64,000 bases of DNA from Salirhabdus salicampi (GTDB lineage: Bacteria; Bacillota; Bacilli; Bacillales; Alkalibacillaceae), in NCBI RefSeq assembly GCF_024259515.1, contig NZ_JANBWE010000003.1, positions 186,001 to 250,000 of the forward strand, written 5' to 3'. The notes under the pieces were generated by a model. The model did not search any database. It worked only from the letters and a program-made list of their open reading frames with translations, and was not told the DNA's origin. Below, piece by piece: positions 43,682-52,965 of this stretch. A program made the position numbers and the translations under genes. Position 1 is the first letter of the stretch. Every line of letters starts with the position of its first letter.

Positions 43682-44518
43682 ATGAAGGAAACGTGGTATT
43701 TCTTGGATACGGAGTATAATTCACCTGAATTTAATATGGCTTTAGATGAAGCTCTTCTTCGGTGGCATAGTGAAGGTGACATTCCGCCCGTTCTAAGGTT
43801 TTATTGTTGGTCTCCTGCAGCCCTATCAGTTGGCTATTTTCAAAAGATTGATGGAAAAATCGATGTTAATGCTGTAAAGGAACATGGGTTTCAACTTGTT
43901 AGGCGCTTAACTGGTGGTCGTGCTGTTCTTCATGATGATGAGCTAACATATAGTGTCATCGTAAGTGAAAAACATGAAAAAATGCCGAATTCTGTCACTG
44001 AGGCATATCGTGTTATTTCGCAAGGAATACTAAGAGGGTTTCAAAACTTACATTTAGATGCTGAATTTTCGATTCCTGAAGGGAAATTAACTCAAACAGG
44101 TTCTGCTGTTTGCTTTGATCAGCCATCCTGGTATGAACTTGTAGTAGCAGGTCGAAAAGCAGCGGGAAGCGCACAAACAAGACAAAAAGGTGTTATTTTA
44201 CAACATGGGTCGATTCCTCTGGAAGTTGACGAGGATAAGCTTTTTGATCTGTTTGTATACCCTAATGAACGTGTGAAAAGTAAAGCAAAGCAAGCTTTTG
44301 GGAATAAAGCAGTAGCGATTAATGATATTTCCCCGGTAAAACGAAATATGAACGATTTAAGGTTGGCTTTTAAGAGAGGGTTTGAAGAAGGTTTAAATAT
44401 AAATTTCGTTCCATTTGAGTTATCTTCCGAACAGCTTAAGGAAGTACATAAGTTGATGGAAGAGAAGTACGGTAATGATGACTGGACATTTAAACGAAAC
44501 ACGAACTTAGGAGCGTGA
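43682..44518 (+). CDS. lipM: Octanoyl-ACP:protein octanoyltransferase LipM
   Basis: 278 aa. Transfers octanoyl from acyl carrier protein to GcvH, the first step of lipoate assembly in Bacillus. [18 protein letters not shown], the acyl-binding cysteine in [12 protein letters not shown] and [12 protein letters not shown] are all in place. ATG 43682 (AAAAGGGGTACAAT just ahead) gives [10 protein letters not shown], like B. subtilis LipM; an earlier frame opening at 43631 is not used. lipA follows after four bases. Confidence 0.94.
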   Translation: MKETWYFLDTEYNSPEFNMALDEALLRWHSEGDIPPVLRFYCWSPAALSVGYFQKIDGKIDVNAVKEHGFQLVRRLTGGRAVLHDDELTYSVIVSEKHEKMPNSVTEAYRVISQGILRGFQNLHLDAEFSIPEGKLTQTGSAVCFDQPSWYELVVAGRKAAGSAQTRQKGVILQHGSIPLEVDEDKLFDLFVYPNERVKSKAKQAFGNKAVAINDISPVKRNMNDLRLAFKRGFEEGLNINFVPFELSSEQLKEVHKLMEEKYGNDDWTFKRNTNLGA

Positions 44519-44522
44519 TACA

Positions 44523-45452
44523 ATGAGTAAAAAGAAGGAAGAATATCTTAGAAAACCTGAATGGTTAAAGATTAAGTTAAATACGAATAAAAACTACACA
44601 GACTTGAAAAAAATGATGCGTGAAAAAAACTTACATACTGTCTGTGAAGAAGCAAGGTGTCCGAACATTCATGAGTGTTGGTCTGTAAGGAAAACCGCGA
44701 CATTTATGATCTTAGGTAGAACGTGTACGAGAGCATGTCGCTTTTGTGCTGTACATACAGGTCTTCCAAATGAATTAGACTGGGAAGAACCGGAACGAGT
44801 AGCTGAATCAGTTGAAATTATGGATTTGCGTCACGTAGTCGTAACAGCAGTAGCAAGAGATGACTTGGAAGATGGTGGGGCTGCAGTTTTCGCTGAGACG
44901 ATTAAGGCCATTCGTCGTAAAGTACCTGGTTGTACAGTGGAAGTATTACCTTCTGACATGAAAGGTGATTACGAAAGTTTACATATGCTAATGGATGCGA
45001 AGCCTGATATATTTAACCATAACGTTGAGACGGTTCGTCGCTTAACTCCAACAGTTCGTGCAAAAGCTACCTATGATCGTTCGTTACAACTTTTAAAACG
45101 TGTTAAAGAAATTGCACCTGACATCCCGACAAAATCAAGTATCATGGTAGGGTTAGGAGAAACAAAAGAAGAAATTATTGAAACAATGGATGATTTACTT
45201 GCCCATGATGTGGATATTATTACAATTGGGCAGTATCTTCAACCAACAAGAAAGCATCTAAAAGTAGAGAAATATTATACACCTGCTGAATTTAACCAAT
45301 TAAGAAAAATTGCATTCCAAAAAGGTTTTAAGCATTGCCAAGCAGGACCATTAGTGCGCTCTTCTTATCACGCCGACGAACAGGTTAGTGAAGCTTCCAA
45401 GCAGCGAAGAGAGCAGTACGAAAAACATTATGCAAATGGAAAAAGTGTATAA
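44523..45452 (+). CDS. lipA: Lipoyl synthase
   Basis: 309-aa radical SAM enzyme that inserts two sulfurs into octanoyl-GcvH. The auxiliary cluster cysteines are in [13 protein letters not shown], and the radical SAM cysteines in CTRACRFC. Four bases after lipM, so the two steps are encoded together here. The amidotransferase LipL for the next step is at the end of the window. Terminator follows. Confidence 0.96.
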   Translation: MSKKKEEYLRKPEWLKIKLNTNKNYTDLKKMMREKNLHTVCEEARCPNIHECWSVRKTATFMILGRTCTRACRFCAVHTGLPNELDWEEPERVAESVEIMDLRHVVVTAVARDDLEDGGAAVFAETIKAIRRKVPGCTVEVLPSDMKGDYESLHMLMDAKPDIFNHNVETVRRLTPTVRAKATYDRSLQLLKRVKEIAPDIPTKSSIMVGLGETKEEIIETMDDLLAHDVDIITIGQYLQPTRKHLKVEKYYTPAEFNQLRKIAFQKGFKHCQAGPLVRSSYHADEQVSEASKQRREQYEKHYANGKSV

Positions 45453-45460
45453 GTTACAAA

Positions 45461-45490
45461 AGGCCCTTAGTGTAAAAGCTAAGGGTCTTT
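45461..45490 (+). terminator. Terminator of lipM-lipA
   Basis: AGGCCCTTAG-TGTAAAAG-CTAAGGGTCTTT, stem then T-rich run. Confidence 0.8.
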
Positions 45491-45840
45491 CTATGTCGAA
45501 ACTTTTGGTACGGTAAAGCATGTACAGATTTGTATAAAATATGGTACAATTTTCTTATCTATTAACAGAATGTTTTGAATTTTTAATTTTCATACAAGCT
45601 TTCATGATATATGTCAAATGGGGAATCTCGAGTATCTTTGACCATTTGCCAGTATTTGGCGTAATAAATGTAAAAAAGCGATAATATACTAACATAAACA
45701 TTCGACATATCATTTAATTGGAATTAATAGTACTAGAGGAAGTTTGAGACAATTACATTTATTCTTTATCATGAATAGGTGTGATAGAAATTCGAAATCC
45801 GTTACGTTGTTTTCGATTTCTCAGAGGAGGAAAAACTGGC
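45491..45840 (+). other. Leader region of the TRAP operon
   Basis: 350 bases without a convincing gene. TACAAT at 45544-45549 and several AT-rich hexamers could serve as promoter. A frame opens at GTG 45781 but has no ribosome site; the TRAP gene starts at 45841. No known riboswitch recognised. Confidence 0.4.
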
Positions 45841-46431
45841 TTGAGTAGGATAAAAGATTTATTTAAATCATTTGGAAGAACAATAAGTTTTTTCGACAAA
45901 CTCCTTTTAAGAATAGAGGAATTCATTTTAAGTGCGTCAGTAATTATTATTTTCTTAATGGTTATTGGAAATGTGTTATCACGTGAATTGTTTGGCCCAA
46001 GTATTATTTTTGCTTATGAAGTAAATCGGTTTGCAGTTATTATTGCTACGTTTATGGGCATTAGTTATGCTGCAAGAAAAGGGCGACATATTAGCATGTC
46101 AGCATTCTACGATATGGCTCCATTTAAAGTTAGAAAAATGTTATCCATCATCATCCCCGCAGTAACAGCAATTATACTGTTAGGTCTCGCTTATTACTCT
46201 ACATTGTATGTGCATTCAGTATATGAAACAGGGAAGGTAACTCCTTCGATGGAAGTACCTGCATACTTAATGTCTATCTTTATACCGATAGGTTTTTTAT
46301 TAGGTGCAATTCAGTATATCCGTAACATGTGGATTAACATAGTTGTACGCGATAAGGTGTACTTAGGAGTTGATCAGTTGGATTACAATGATGAACCGAA
46401 GAAAAAAGTGGAAAATGAAACGTTTGTATAA
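45841..46431 (+). CDS. TRAP transporter small permease (DctQ)
   Basis: 196 aa with four membrane helices, the DctQ subunit of a tripartite ATP-independent periplasmic-type transporter. TTG 45841 is chosen since CAGAGGAGG stands ten bases ahead, giving MSRIKDLFKS. The large permease follows after 31 nt and the binding protein after that, so the set is complete. Such transporters bring in C4-dicarboxylates and other organic acids using sodium. Confidence 0.88.
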   Translation: MSRIKDLFKSFGRTISFFDKLLLRIEEFILSASVIIIFLMVIGNVLSRELFGPSIIFAYEVNRFAVIIATFMGISYAARKGRHISMSAFYDMAPFKVRKMLSIIIPAVTAIILLGLAYYSTLYVHSVYETGKVTPSMEVPAYLMSIFIPIGFLLGAIQYIRNMWINIVVRDKVYLGVDQLDYNDEPKKKVENETFV

Positions 46432-46462
46432 TTTATAAATCATAAATGGAAAGGAACTCATT

Positions 46463-47776
46463 ATGGTAGCTACGTTATTAAGTATAATGGTAGTTTTACT
46501 ACTATTAAATTTTCCGATGATGATTCCGCTTATGGCGGCACCTGTTATCGTCTTACTTCTTTTCTTTCCGGCAATAAGTCCAGATTTAGTTATACAACAA
46601 CTAAAAACTGGGATTGAGCCAGAAGTGTTGTTAGCTGTACCACTATTTATATTTGCAGCTGATATTATGACAACAGGTAAAACGGCCAATAGATTGCTAG
46701 ACTTTATTGGTGCATTCGTCGGACATATTCGAGGCGGTTATGCTGTAACGACAGCCGCAGCTTGTACGTTGTTCGGTGCTATCTCCGGTTCTACACAGGC
46801 AACTGTTGTAGCTATCGGTAAACCGATGCGTGAAAGGCTATTAAAAGTTGGTTATAAAGACCCAAGTGCGATTGCATTAATTATTAACTCAAGTGACGTG
46901 GCGCTTCTCGTACCACCAAGTATTGGAATGATTATTTATGCTTTAGTTGCACCTGGTACGTCAGTAGGTGAACTGTTCCTAGCTGGTATTATTCCGGGGG
47001 TACTCGTATTTTTATGTTTTGCCACTTATAGTTTCTTTTATGCAAAAATTAAAAACATCCCGCTTGCTGATCGAGCAAGTTGGAAAAACCGCTTGAAATT
47101 TACATGGAAAGCGTTATTACCTTTAGGTTTTCCAGTTATTATTGTCGGTGGTATATATACAGGTTACTTTACTCCAACTGAAGCTGCCGGTGTATCGGTG
47201 TTATATGCACTTATATTGGAAGTACTGATTTTCCGTTCCGTTCATATTAAGGAACTTCCGAAAATATCAATGTCAACTGGCTTAGTAACATCTGCTGTCT
47301 TTGTTTTAGTTGCAGGTGGTCAGTTATTTACTTGGGTAATTTCATTCGCACGAGTACCACAAATGTTAACGGAAAGTGTGTTAGGGACAGATCCAAGTGC
47401 TATATATGTATTAATTATCGTATCTCTATTCTTCTTTGTTGGTTGTATGTTTGTAGATCCAATTGTTGTTATCTTAATATTAACACCTATTTTTTATCCA
47501 GCAGCTATGGATGCAGGAATCGATCCAATTCATTTAGGTATTATTGTGACATTCCAAGCAGCATTAGGTTCTGCAACTCCACCATTTGGAGTAGATATCT
47601 TTACGGCGAGTGCAGTCTTTAACAAATCCTATTTAGATGTTATTAGAGGAACACCGCCATTTATTATTATGTTATTTGCAATATCAATACTATTAATTGC
47701 TTTTGAGGAAATTTCACTAGCGTACTTATATTTCGATGACATATACAATTACATCGTGAATTTCCTTAAAATATAA
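46463..47776 (+). CDS. TRAP transporter large permease (DctM)
   Basis: 437-aa DctM subunit with about 12 membrane helices. Typical stretches are FGAISGSTQATVVAIG, SSDVALLVPPSIGMIIYAL, GYFTPTEAAGVSVLYAL and GSATPPFGVDIF. It forms the sodium-driven channel and works with the DctQ and DctP proteins encoded on either side. The ribosome site is modest (GGAAAGGAACTC). Confidence 0.92.
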   Translation: MVATLLSIMVVLLLLNFPMMIPLMAAPVIVLLLFFPAISPDLVIQQLKTGIEPEVLLAVPLFIFAADIMTTGKTANRLLDFIGAFVGHIRGGYAVTTAAACTLFGAISGSTQATVVAIGKPMRERLLKVGYKDPSAIALIINSSDVALLVPPSIGMIIYALVAPGTSVGELFLAGIIPGVLVFLCFATYSFFYAKIKNIPLADRASWKNRLKFTWKALLPLGFPVIIVGGIYTGYFTPTEAAGVSVLYALILEVLIFRSVHIKELPKISMSTGLVTSAVFVLVAGGQLFTWVISFARVPQMLTESVLGTDPSAIYVLIIVSLFFFVGCMFVDPIVVILILTPIFYPAAMDAGIDPIHLGIIVTFQAALGSATPPFGVDIFTASAVFNKSYLDVIRGTPPFIIMLFAISILLIAFEEISLAYLYFDDIYNYIVNFLKI

Positions 47777-47801
47777 AAAATTTTTCTAGGGGGTATTTAC
47801 T

Positions 47802-48842
47802 ATTTTTAACAAGAAATCTTTTCTTGGACTAGTAATGATGTTAACACTAAGTTTAGTACTTGCAGCATGTGGAGGAAACGGTGATGAAACTTATGAATGG
47901 AAGTTCATCACAGAAGAAGTTGATGGTCAAGTACAATATGAATATGCGGAGGAATTCGCTAAGCGAATGAAGGATAAGTCTGACGGTCAAGTAAACATTG
48001 AAGTTTACGAATTCGGTGGATTAGGTTCTGAAGTGGACCAAGTAGACCAACTGCAAAAGGGAGTAGTACAACTAGCAATTATGTCACCAGGATTCACTGG
48101 AAACATGGTTAAAGAGGGGCAAATTTTCGCATTACACTTCTTATTCCCAGATAGCACGAAACAAACACAAGAAATTTTAAATACAAGTGAAGCGATTAAC
48201 GTTGATTTACGTCAGAAATATGAAGAACATGATATTACGCCATTAGCATTCTGGACTGAAGGGTTCATGCAATGGACGAGTAATGAACCAATTAGTGAAC
48301 CGTCTGATTTTGAAAATTTCCAAATGAGGGTTCAAGAATCTCCACTTATGTTTAAGTCATATGAAGCATATGGTGCAGATCCACAGGCGATGAGTTGGGG
48401 CGAACTTTATACAGCTCTAGAGCGTGAAACAGTAGAAGGTCAAGAAAACCCAATCTTCTTCATCTATGATGCGTCTTTCCATGAAGTTCAAGATTATATG
48501 ACGTTATCTAAACATAATAACTACGTTGCAATGACAACGGTGAATAGTGAATGGTATAACGGTTTACCAGACGACATTAAAGAAATGGTTGATGAAACAG
48601 TTGAAGAAATGAGAGACTGGATTTATGATGAACAAGAAAGACAAAACGCTGAATTCCTTGAACAGATGAAAAATGATACGGATAACCCAACCGAGATTGT
48701 AGAACTAACTGAGGAGCAGCGTGAAGCATTTAGAGAATTAGCACTTCCAGTACGTGATTTCTATAAAGAGGAAGTTTCTACTGTAGACGGTGCTATTCTT
48801 GAAAAACTTCAAGAAGAAATTAAAGCTGTCACAGGCGAATAA
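47802..48842 (+). CDS. TRAP transporter solute-binding lipoprotein (DctP)
   Basis: About 346 aa. The substrate-binding protein that delivers solute to the DctQM channel. It is a lipoprotein with lipobox LAAC just before GG. The first ATG (47835) would leave a signal of only 11 residues with no positive charge. From ATT 47802, eight bases after GGGGG, it reads MFNKKSFLGLVMMLTLSL, a normal lipoprotein signal. Only ATT or GTA is available between the in-frame stop (47787) and 47835. ATT is therefore the most likely start. The solute is not predictable beyond an organic acid. Confidence 0.9.
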   Translation: MFNKKSFLGLVMMLTLSLVLAACGGNGDETYEWKFITEEVDGQVQYEYAEEFAKRMKDKSDGQVNIEVYEFGGLGSEVDQVDQLQKGVVQLAIMSPGFTGNMVKEGQIFALHFLFPDSTKQTQEILNTSEAINVDLRQKYEEHDITPLAFWTEGFMQWTSNEPISEPSDFENFQMRVQESPLMFKSYEAYGADPQAMSWGELYTALERETVEGQENPIFFIYDASFHEVQDYMTLSKHNNYVAMTTVNSEWYNGLPDDIKEMVDETVEEMRDWIYDEQERQNAEFLEQMKNDTDNPTEIVELTEEQREAFRELALPVRDFYKEEVSTVDGAILEKLQEEIKAVTGE

Positions 48843-48851
48843 TAATACCTT

Positions 48852-48885
48852 AAGACACCAATCCTTTGTGATTGGTGTCTTTTTC
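48852..48885 (+). terminator. Terminator of the TRAP operon
   Basis: AAGACACCAAT-CCTTTGTG-ATTGGTGTCTTTTT. Confidence 0.9.
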
Positions 48886-48947
48886 TTATATTTGAACATA
48901 AACAAATTGTAGTAATAATATATATACGTTATGTAGTGAATATGTAA

Positions 48948-48976
48948 TTGACAAAGTAATGTGTTCTGTATAATAT
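48948..48976 (+). promoter_or_regulatory. Promoter of the ykoY riboswitch transcript
   Basis: TTGACA (48948-48953) and TAATAT (48971-48976) with 17 bases between; TATAAT overlaps at 48969-48974. Confidence 0.6.
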
Positions 48977-48999
48977 AAAATTACAATCATATATTACCT

Positions 49000-49165
49000 T
49001 TTCAAATGCGAAAAGGGGAGTAGCCTAACAATAAAGTCGTCATGACGAGTGTAAACTCCGGCTTTATTGGCAACAAAAAACATGTTGTAGCGAGACCTTT
49101 ACGTGGGATACTAACGTAAAGGTCTTTTTTGTGGACCTTTACCAATGGCGGTAAAGGTTTTTTTA
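49000..49165 (+). promoter_or_regulatory. yybP-ykoY manganese riboswitch with two terminators
   Basis: TTTCAAATGCGAAAAGGGGAGTAGCC is the conserved 5' part of the yybP-ykoY (Mn2+) aptamer; CATGTTGTAGCGAGACCTTTACG is the 3' part. GACCTTTACG..CGTAAAGGTC with T-run (49094-49130) is a first terminator, and ACCTTTACC..GGTAAAGGT with T-run (49135-49165) a second. The two share the ACCTTTAC arm sequence, so alternative pairing is possible. It precedes a TerC-family gene, the usual target, which should rise with manganese. Confidence 0.88.
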
Positions 49166-49228
49166 ATTTTTTGTATATCTGCAACGTGTTAATGAATACT
49201 TAGGAATGATGAAAAAGGAGCGGGTTAT

Positions 49229-49999
49229 ATGGATGTAAGTCTATTAATGGAATATGGCTGGGTACTTTTAGTCCTTATTGCACTTGAAGGGATATTAGCA
49301 GCAGATAATGCCTTAGCTTTAGCTATCATGGTAAAGCATTTACCGGAAGAGGAGCGGAAAAAAGCACTTTTCTATGGACTTTTAGGTGCATTTATACTCC
49401 GTATCGGGTCATTATTCATAATATCCTTCCTCGTCAATGTATGGCAAGTTCAGGCGCTAGGTGCCGCTTACTTATTGTTTATTTCCTTGAATTATCTGTT
49501 TAGGAAATTTGTATTACATCGGGCCGAACATGGGAAGGACGTTGAGGTGAAAGAAGGAGCAGGGTTTTGGATGACGGTGTTAAAAGTTGAGTTGGCAGAT
49601 GTTGCTTTTGCTGTCGATTCCATTTTAGCAGCCGTTGCACTAGCCGTATCCTTGCCTGAAACCGACTTACCGAGAGTCGGAGGGATGGATGGAGGACAAT
49701 TTCTAGTCGTGTTAGCCGGTGGGTTGATCGGTGTCATTATAATGCGATTTGCAGCATCTTTCTTTGTAAACTTATTAAAGAAGAAGCCAGCGTTAGAAAC
49801 CGCTGCCTTTCTTGTCGTCGGATGGGTTGGGGTTAAACTCATTGTGATTACGCTAGCGCACCCATCATTACACATTATCTCTGAGCACTTTCCTGAATCG
49901 AAAGGATGGAAAATTACATTTTACTTAGTATTAGTGGCTATCCTCGTTGCTGGTTGGTTTATGCCAAGTAAAGAGCAAAAAGAGGAAACGGCAGAATAA
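49229..49999 (+). CDS. ykoY: TerC-family manganese exporter YkoY
   Basis: 256 aa with about seven membrane helices and the acidic TerC motifs EGILAADNALALAIM and KVELADVAFAVDSILAAVA. Family members such as YkoY/MeeY load manganese into exported proteins or expel it. The Mn2+ riboswitch just upstream supports this. Ribosome site AAAAAGGAGCGGG. Terminator follows. Confidence 0.92.
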   Translation: MDVSLLMEYGWVLLVLIALEGILAADNALALAIMVKHLPEEERKKALFYGLLGAFILRIGSLFIISFLVNVWQVQALGAAYLLFISLNYLFRKFVLHRAEHGKDVEVKEGAGFWMTVLKVELADVAFAVDSILAAVALAVSLPETDLPRVGGMDGGQFLVVLAGGLIGVIIMRFAASFFVNLLKKKPALETAAFLVVGWVGVKLIVITLAHPSLHIISEHFPESKGWKITFYLVLVAILVAGWFMPSKEQKEETAE

Positions 50000-50004
50000 A
50001 ATGG

Positions 50005-50031
50005 GCACCGGATATCATCCGGTGCTTTTTA
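50005..50031 (+). terminator. Terminator after ykoY
   Basis: GCACCGGAT-ATC-ATCCGGTGC then TTTTTAT. Confidence 0.9.
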
Positions 50032-50106
50032 TATGGGCATTCACCTAAATGGATCTTTTGCATATAGTGAGGTGTAGAAAATCTTTTAGGGTAAAGAGGT
50101 GTCCGA

Positions 50107-51198
50107 ATGGCTGGAAAAACTTTAAATTATTATGCTGGAGGTAACACAGCAAATGGATTTGTTGACTTATTTCAATCTAATTTAGAGGGACTTACTCGAA
50201 TTTTTATATTAAAAGGTGGACCTGGAACAGGAAAATCAACTTTAATGAAAAAGATTGGTGAAAAGTGGAATGATCGATATGATGTAGAATATATCCACTG
50301 TTCAGCCGACTGGGGATCAATTGATGGTGTCATTTTCCGTGAGTTAGGTGTTGCGGTTGTAGATGGTACCGCTCCTCACGTATTAGAGCCTAAATATCCA
50401 GGGGTTATTGAAGAATATGTGAACTTAGGTGAGGCATGGGATTCTAAAGTGTTGCAGGAGCATAAAGACGAAGTGTTCCAACTGAATGAAGAGATTAAAA
50501 CATGTTATGATAAGGCATATGGACTGTTTCATGATGCGTTACACATTCATGATGATTGGGAAAAGTTTTATATCGACCATTTGGATCGATCTAAGGCTAA
50601 TGAACTAACCAACCAGCTTATTCAAGACTTTTTTCAAACGTACCAATTAAATAAAACCGGGAAGGTTGTTCATCGTTTTCTCGGAGCTGCAACACCTGAA
50701 GGACCAATTGATTTTATCCAGAACTTAACTGAAGGGTTAACGTATCGTTATTTTATTAAGGGGCGCCCTGGTTCAGGAAAATCGACAATGTTAAAAAAGA
50801 TTGTCGCGGCAGGAGAAGAGCGAGGCTTTGATGTTGAAGTATATCATTGTGGCTTTGATGCCAATAGCTTAGATATGGTGATTATACGTGAACTAAATAT
50901 TTCCATTTTTGATAGCACGAGTCCACATGAGCATTTCCCGTCACGAAAAGGTGATGAAATTATTGACATGTACGAAGAGGTTATTGAGGATGGAACTGAT
51001 GAGAGATATGCAAATGAACTTGAAGAGGTCTCAACCAAGTATAAAAGTGTTATGGAACATGCAACAAAACATTTAAAAGATAGTTTAGTGCTAAGAAAGC
51101 AATTAGAATCCATCTATATAAGAGCAATGGATTTTTCCATCGTAGAACAAAAGCAAGCCGAGATTGAAAAGGAAATTGAAAGTATAGCAAAGAAATAA
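50107..51198 (+). CDS. Tandem P-loop ATPase of the PRK06851 type
   Basis: 363 aa built from two similar halves. Each begins with a membrane-free GGNTANGFVDLFQSNLEGL- or TPEGPIDFIQNLTEGL-like lead and then a Walker A motif, GGPGTGKST (about 39-47) and GRPGSGKST (about 220-228). Each half also repeats IHCSADWGSIDGVIFRELGV / YHCGFDANSLDMVIIRELNI. The family occurs in spore formers; its function is unknown to me. It may be read together with the folate gene 20 nt downstream. Confidence 0.82.
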   Translation: MAGKTLNYYAGGNTANGFVDLFQSNLEGLTRIFILKGGPGTGKSTLMKKIGEKWNDRYDVEYIHCSADWGSIDGVIFRELGVAVVDGTAPHVLEPKYPGVIEEYVNLGEAWDSKVLQEHKDEVFQLNEEIKTCYDKAYGLFHDALHIHDDWEKFYIDHLDRSKANELTNQLIQDFFQTYQLNKTGKVVHRFLGAATPEGPIDFIQNLTEGLTYRYFIKGRPGSGKSTMLKKIVAAGEERGFDVEVYHCGFDANSLDMVIIRELNISIFDSTSPHEHFPSRKGDEIIDMYEEVIEDGTDERYANELEEVSTKYKSVMEHATKHLKDSLVLRKQLESIYIRAMDFSIVEQKQAEIEKEIESIAKK

Positions 51199-51218
51199 AG
51201 TGAATAACTTGGAGGGGC

Positions 51219-51938
51219 ATGATGAAAGGGAAACATGAGCTTCGCGACGAAAAATGGACCGTATTAGAAGAGAAAAAGTTAGGGAGGTTTCCATTCCCAA
51301 TTCGAGGAAGAATACCGAACTTTAAAGGTGCGGAAGCTGCTGCCAAATATGTTATCGGCCTAATGCCGTTTAAACAGGCGCAAGTGATCAAAATTAATCC
51401 AGATGCCCCTCAACTCCCATTGCGGGAGCAAGTATTAAAGCAAGGAAAAACGCTACTTATTCCAACCCCTCGGTTAAAGGCTGGCTTTATTAAAATTGAA
51501 CCTCATAATGTACCGGATGGAGAAGAAAGAAGAGCAGCAAGCCTATCCCACATGAAATCCTATGGTAGCGAAATTCCTCTAACTGACATACCGATGATTG
51601 ATTTGTTTGTGGTAGGTTCAGTAGCTGTCCAAACGGATGGCCGCAGAATTGGAAAAGGAGAAGGATATGCTGACCGGGAATACGCTATTTTACGGGAGTT
51701 AGGTAATCCGGAGATTCCAGTCATTACAACTGTACATAGTGTACAAATAACGGACGAGCACTTTCTGTTTGAACCTTATGATTTAATTGTAGACTATATC
51801 GTCACAGAAGCAGGTGTGCAGCATATTAAGAAGCAATATCCGAAACCGTCTGGTATTAACTGGGACATAGTGACGAAGGAAGAAATGGACGATATGCCAG
51901 TACTTCGGGAGTTATGGGAGTTAAAAAAGGAACAATAG
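51219..51938 (+). CDS. 5-formyltetrahydrofolate cyclo-ligase family protein
   Basis: 239 aa of the MTHFS family, longer than typical YqgN-type cyclo-ligase and closer to MTHFSD-like members. LIPTPRLKAGF, DLFVVGSVAVQTDGRRIGKGEGYADREYAIL is the ATP/folate-binding stretch. It may remake 5,10-methenyl-folate from 5-formyl-folate, but this branch is not well characterised. ATG 51219 and 51222 are both possible after TTGGAGGGGC. Confidence 0.78.
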   Translation: MMKGKHELRDEKWTVLEEKKLGRFPFPIRGRIPNFKGAEAAAKYVIGLMPFKQAQVIKINPDAPQLPLREQVLKQGKTLLIPTPRLKAGFIKIEPHNVPDGEERRAASLSHMKSYGSEIPLTDIPMIDLFVVGSVAVQTDGRRIGKGEGYADREYAILRELGNPEIPVITTVHSVQITDEHFLFEPYDLIVDYIVTEAGVQHIKKQYPKPSGINWDIVTKEEMDDMPVLRELWELKKEQ

Positions 51939-51947
51939 GAGGTTATA

Positions 51948-52415
51948 ATGGCTGAACATATATTTCACTTAAAGGCCGACTGGCCGGGAGGACGAAATTC
52001 CGTTGGAAAGATTGAATCAGGGAATTTAAAAACGGATATTTCCATCCCGCCAGAGATGGATGGTCCAGGAATTGGGACGAATCCTGATGAGATGTTACTT
52101 GGTGCCGCAGCAACTTGCTACATTATTACACTAGGTGCCATGATAGAGAGGTCGAACCTTCCGTTGCAGGCAATGAGCTTACAGTCAGAAGGAATCGTTG
52201 ATGTAACAAATGGGGTATTCACATATAAGAAAATTATTCATAAGCCATATGTTTTATTAAACGAAAACGCTTCGAACCAGCAGTTATCATTATTACAACG
52301 ACTAGTTGTAAAGGCGGATAAAACTTGCATGATCTCAAAAGCGGTTAAAGGAAATGTGGAAATGGAACTCATCCCAACTGTTCAAATTAAGGATAAAAGC
52401 CACATTAAAGAATAA
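51948..52415 (+). CDS. OsmC-family peroxide-reducing protein
   Basis: 155 aa of the OsmC/Ohr family with both redox cysteines: ATCYIITLGAM near residue 64 and KTCMISKAV near 126. It should reduce organic peroxides in the cytoplasm. It lies nine bases after the folate gene with AGGAGGTTATA ahead, so it belongs to the same operon. A terminator follows. Confidence 0.85.
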   Translation: MAEHIFHLKADWPGGRNSVGKIESGNLKTDISIPPEMDGPGIGTNPDEMLLGAAATCYIITLGAMIERSNLPLQAMSLQSEGIVDVTNGVFTYKKIIHKPYVLLNENASNQQLSLLQRLVVKADKTCMISKAVKGNVEMELIPTVQIKDKSHIKE

Positions 52416-52450
52416 CGGGTTGATTTATCGCAAAGCTTTATTTAATATGA

Positions 52451-52478
52451 AAAGCGCCGCATTTTGCTGCGCTTTTTG
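52451..52478 (+). terminator. Terminator after the OsmC gene
   Basis: AAAAGCG-CCGCA-TTTTGC-TGCGCTTTTT, stem with T-run. Confidence 0.8.
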
Positions 52479-52479
52479 T

Positions 52480-52760
52480 TTGAGAAAAAAGAACCGAGTT
52501 TGCCCATGCTGATATAACCTTCAAACTTTCTTCAACTAAAGCATCATAAGTGAACACTCTTGTTTCAATAATGTTCTCTTTAGTTGATGACTTAAAGTTT
52601 AAATCTTAACCTATTTAAATCCACTGTCTTCTTCATAAATTCTTATTAATGTTACTTATACTCTTTGCCCTACTTTATATCCGTTAGCTGAAGAGGCTTT
52701 ATTTAGTTCCATCAACAACATGGTCTGCTCTTTCATCCTCTTTTAGATATTGACTGAACG
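52480..52760 (-). pseudogene. Decayed coding remnant of unknown origin
   Basis: On the minus strand, protein-like stretches occur with stops between them: KRMKEQTMLLMELNKASSANG then YKVGQRV-stop, VTLIRIYEEDSGFK-stop, and in another frame ENIIETRVFTYDALVEESLK. None has a full gene around it. They look like a broken gene, but I could not identify the family. The rest of the 550-base gap before tcyP shows nothing clear. Confidence 0.35.
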
Positions 52761-52965
52761 ATTTTTAATAAACCAAATACCTTTTTTGTATACATAAGAA
52801 TGGAAATATTCCTTTCAATCGATAAGCTAAAGCATAGTAAACAAATAGGAATAATATTATAAAAAAGTGGTGCATTTGGTAAGAGCTTGAATATGATGTT
52901 GTTACAAAGGATAAAGCATACAAGCATTAGGCTCTTATCATACAAAAAAGGGAGGAGAAACAGTT

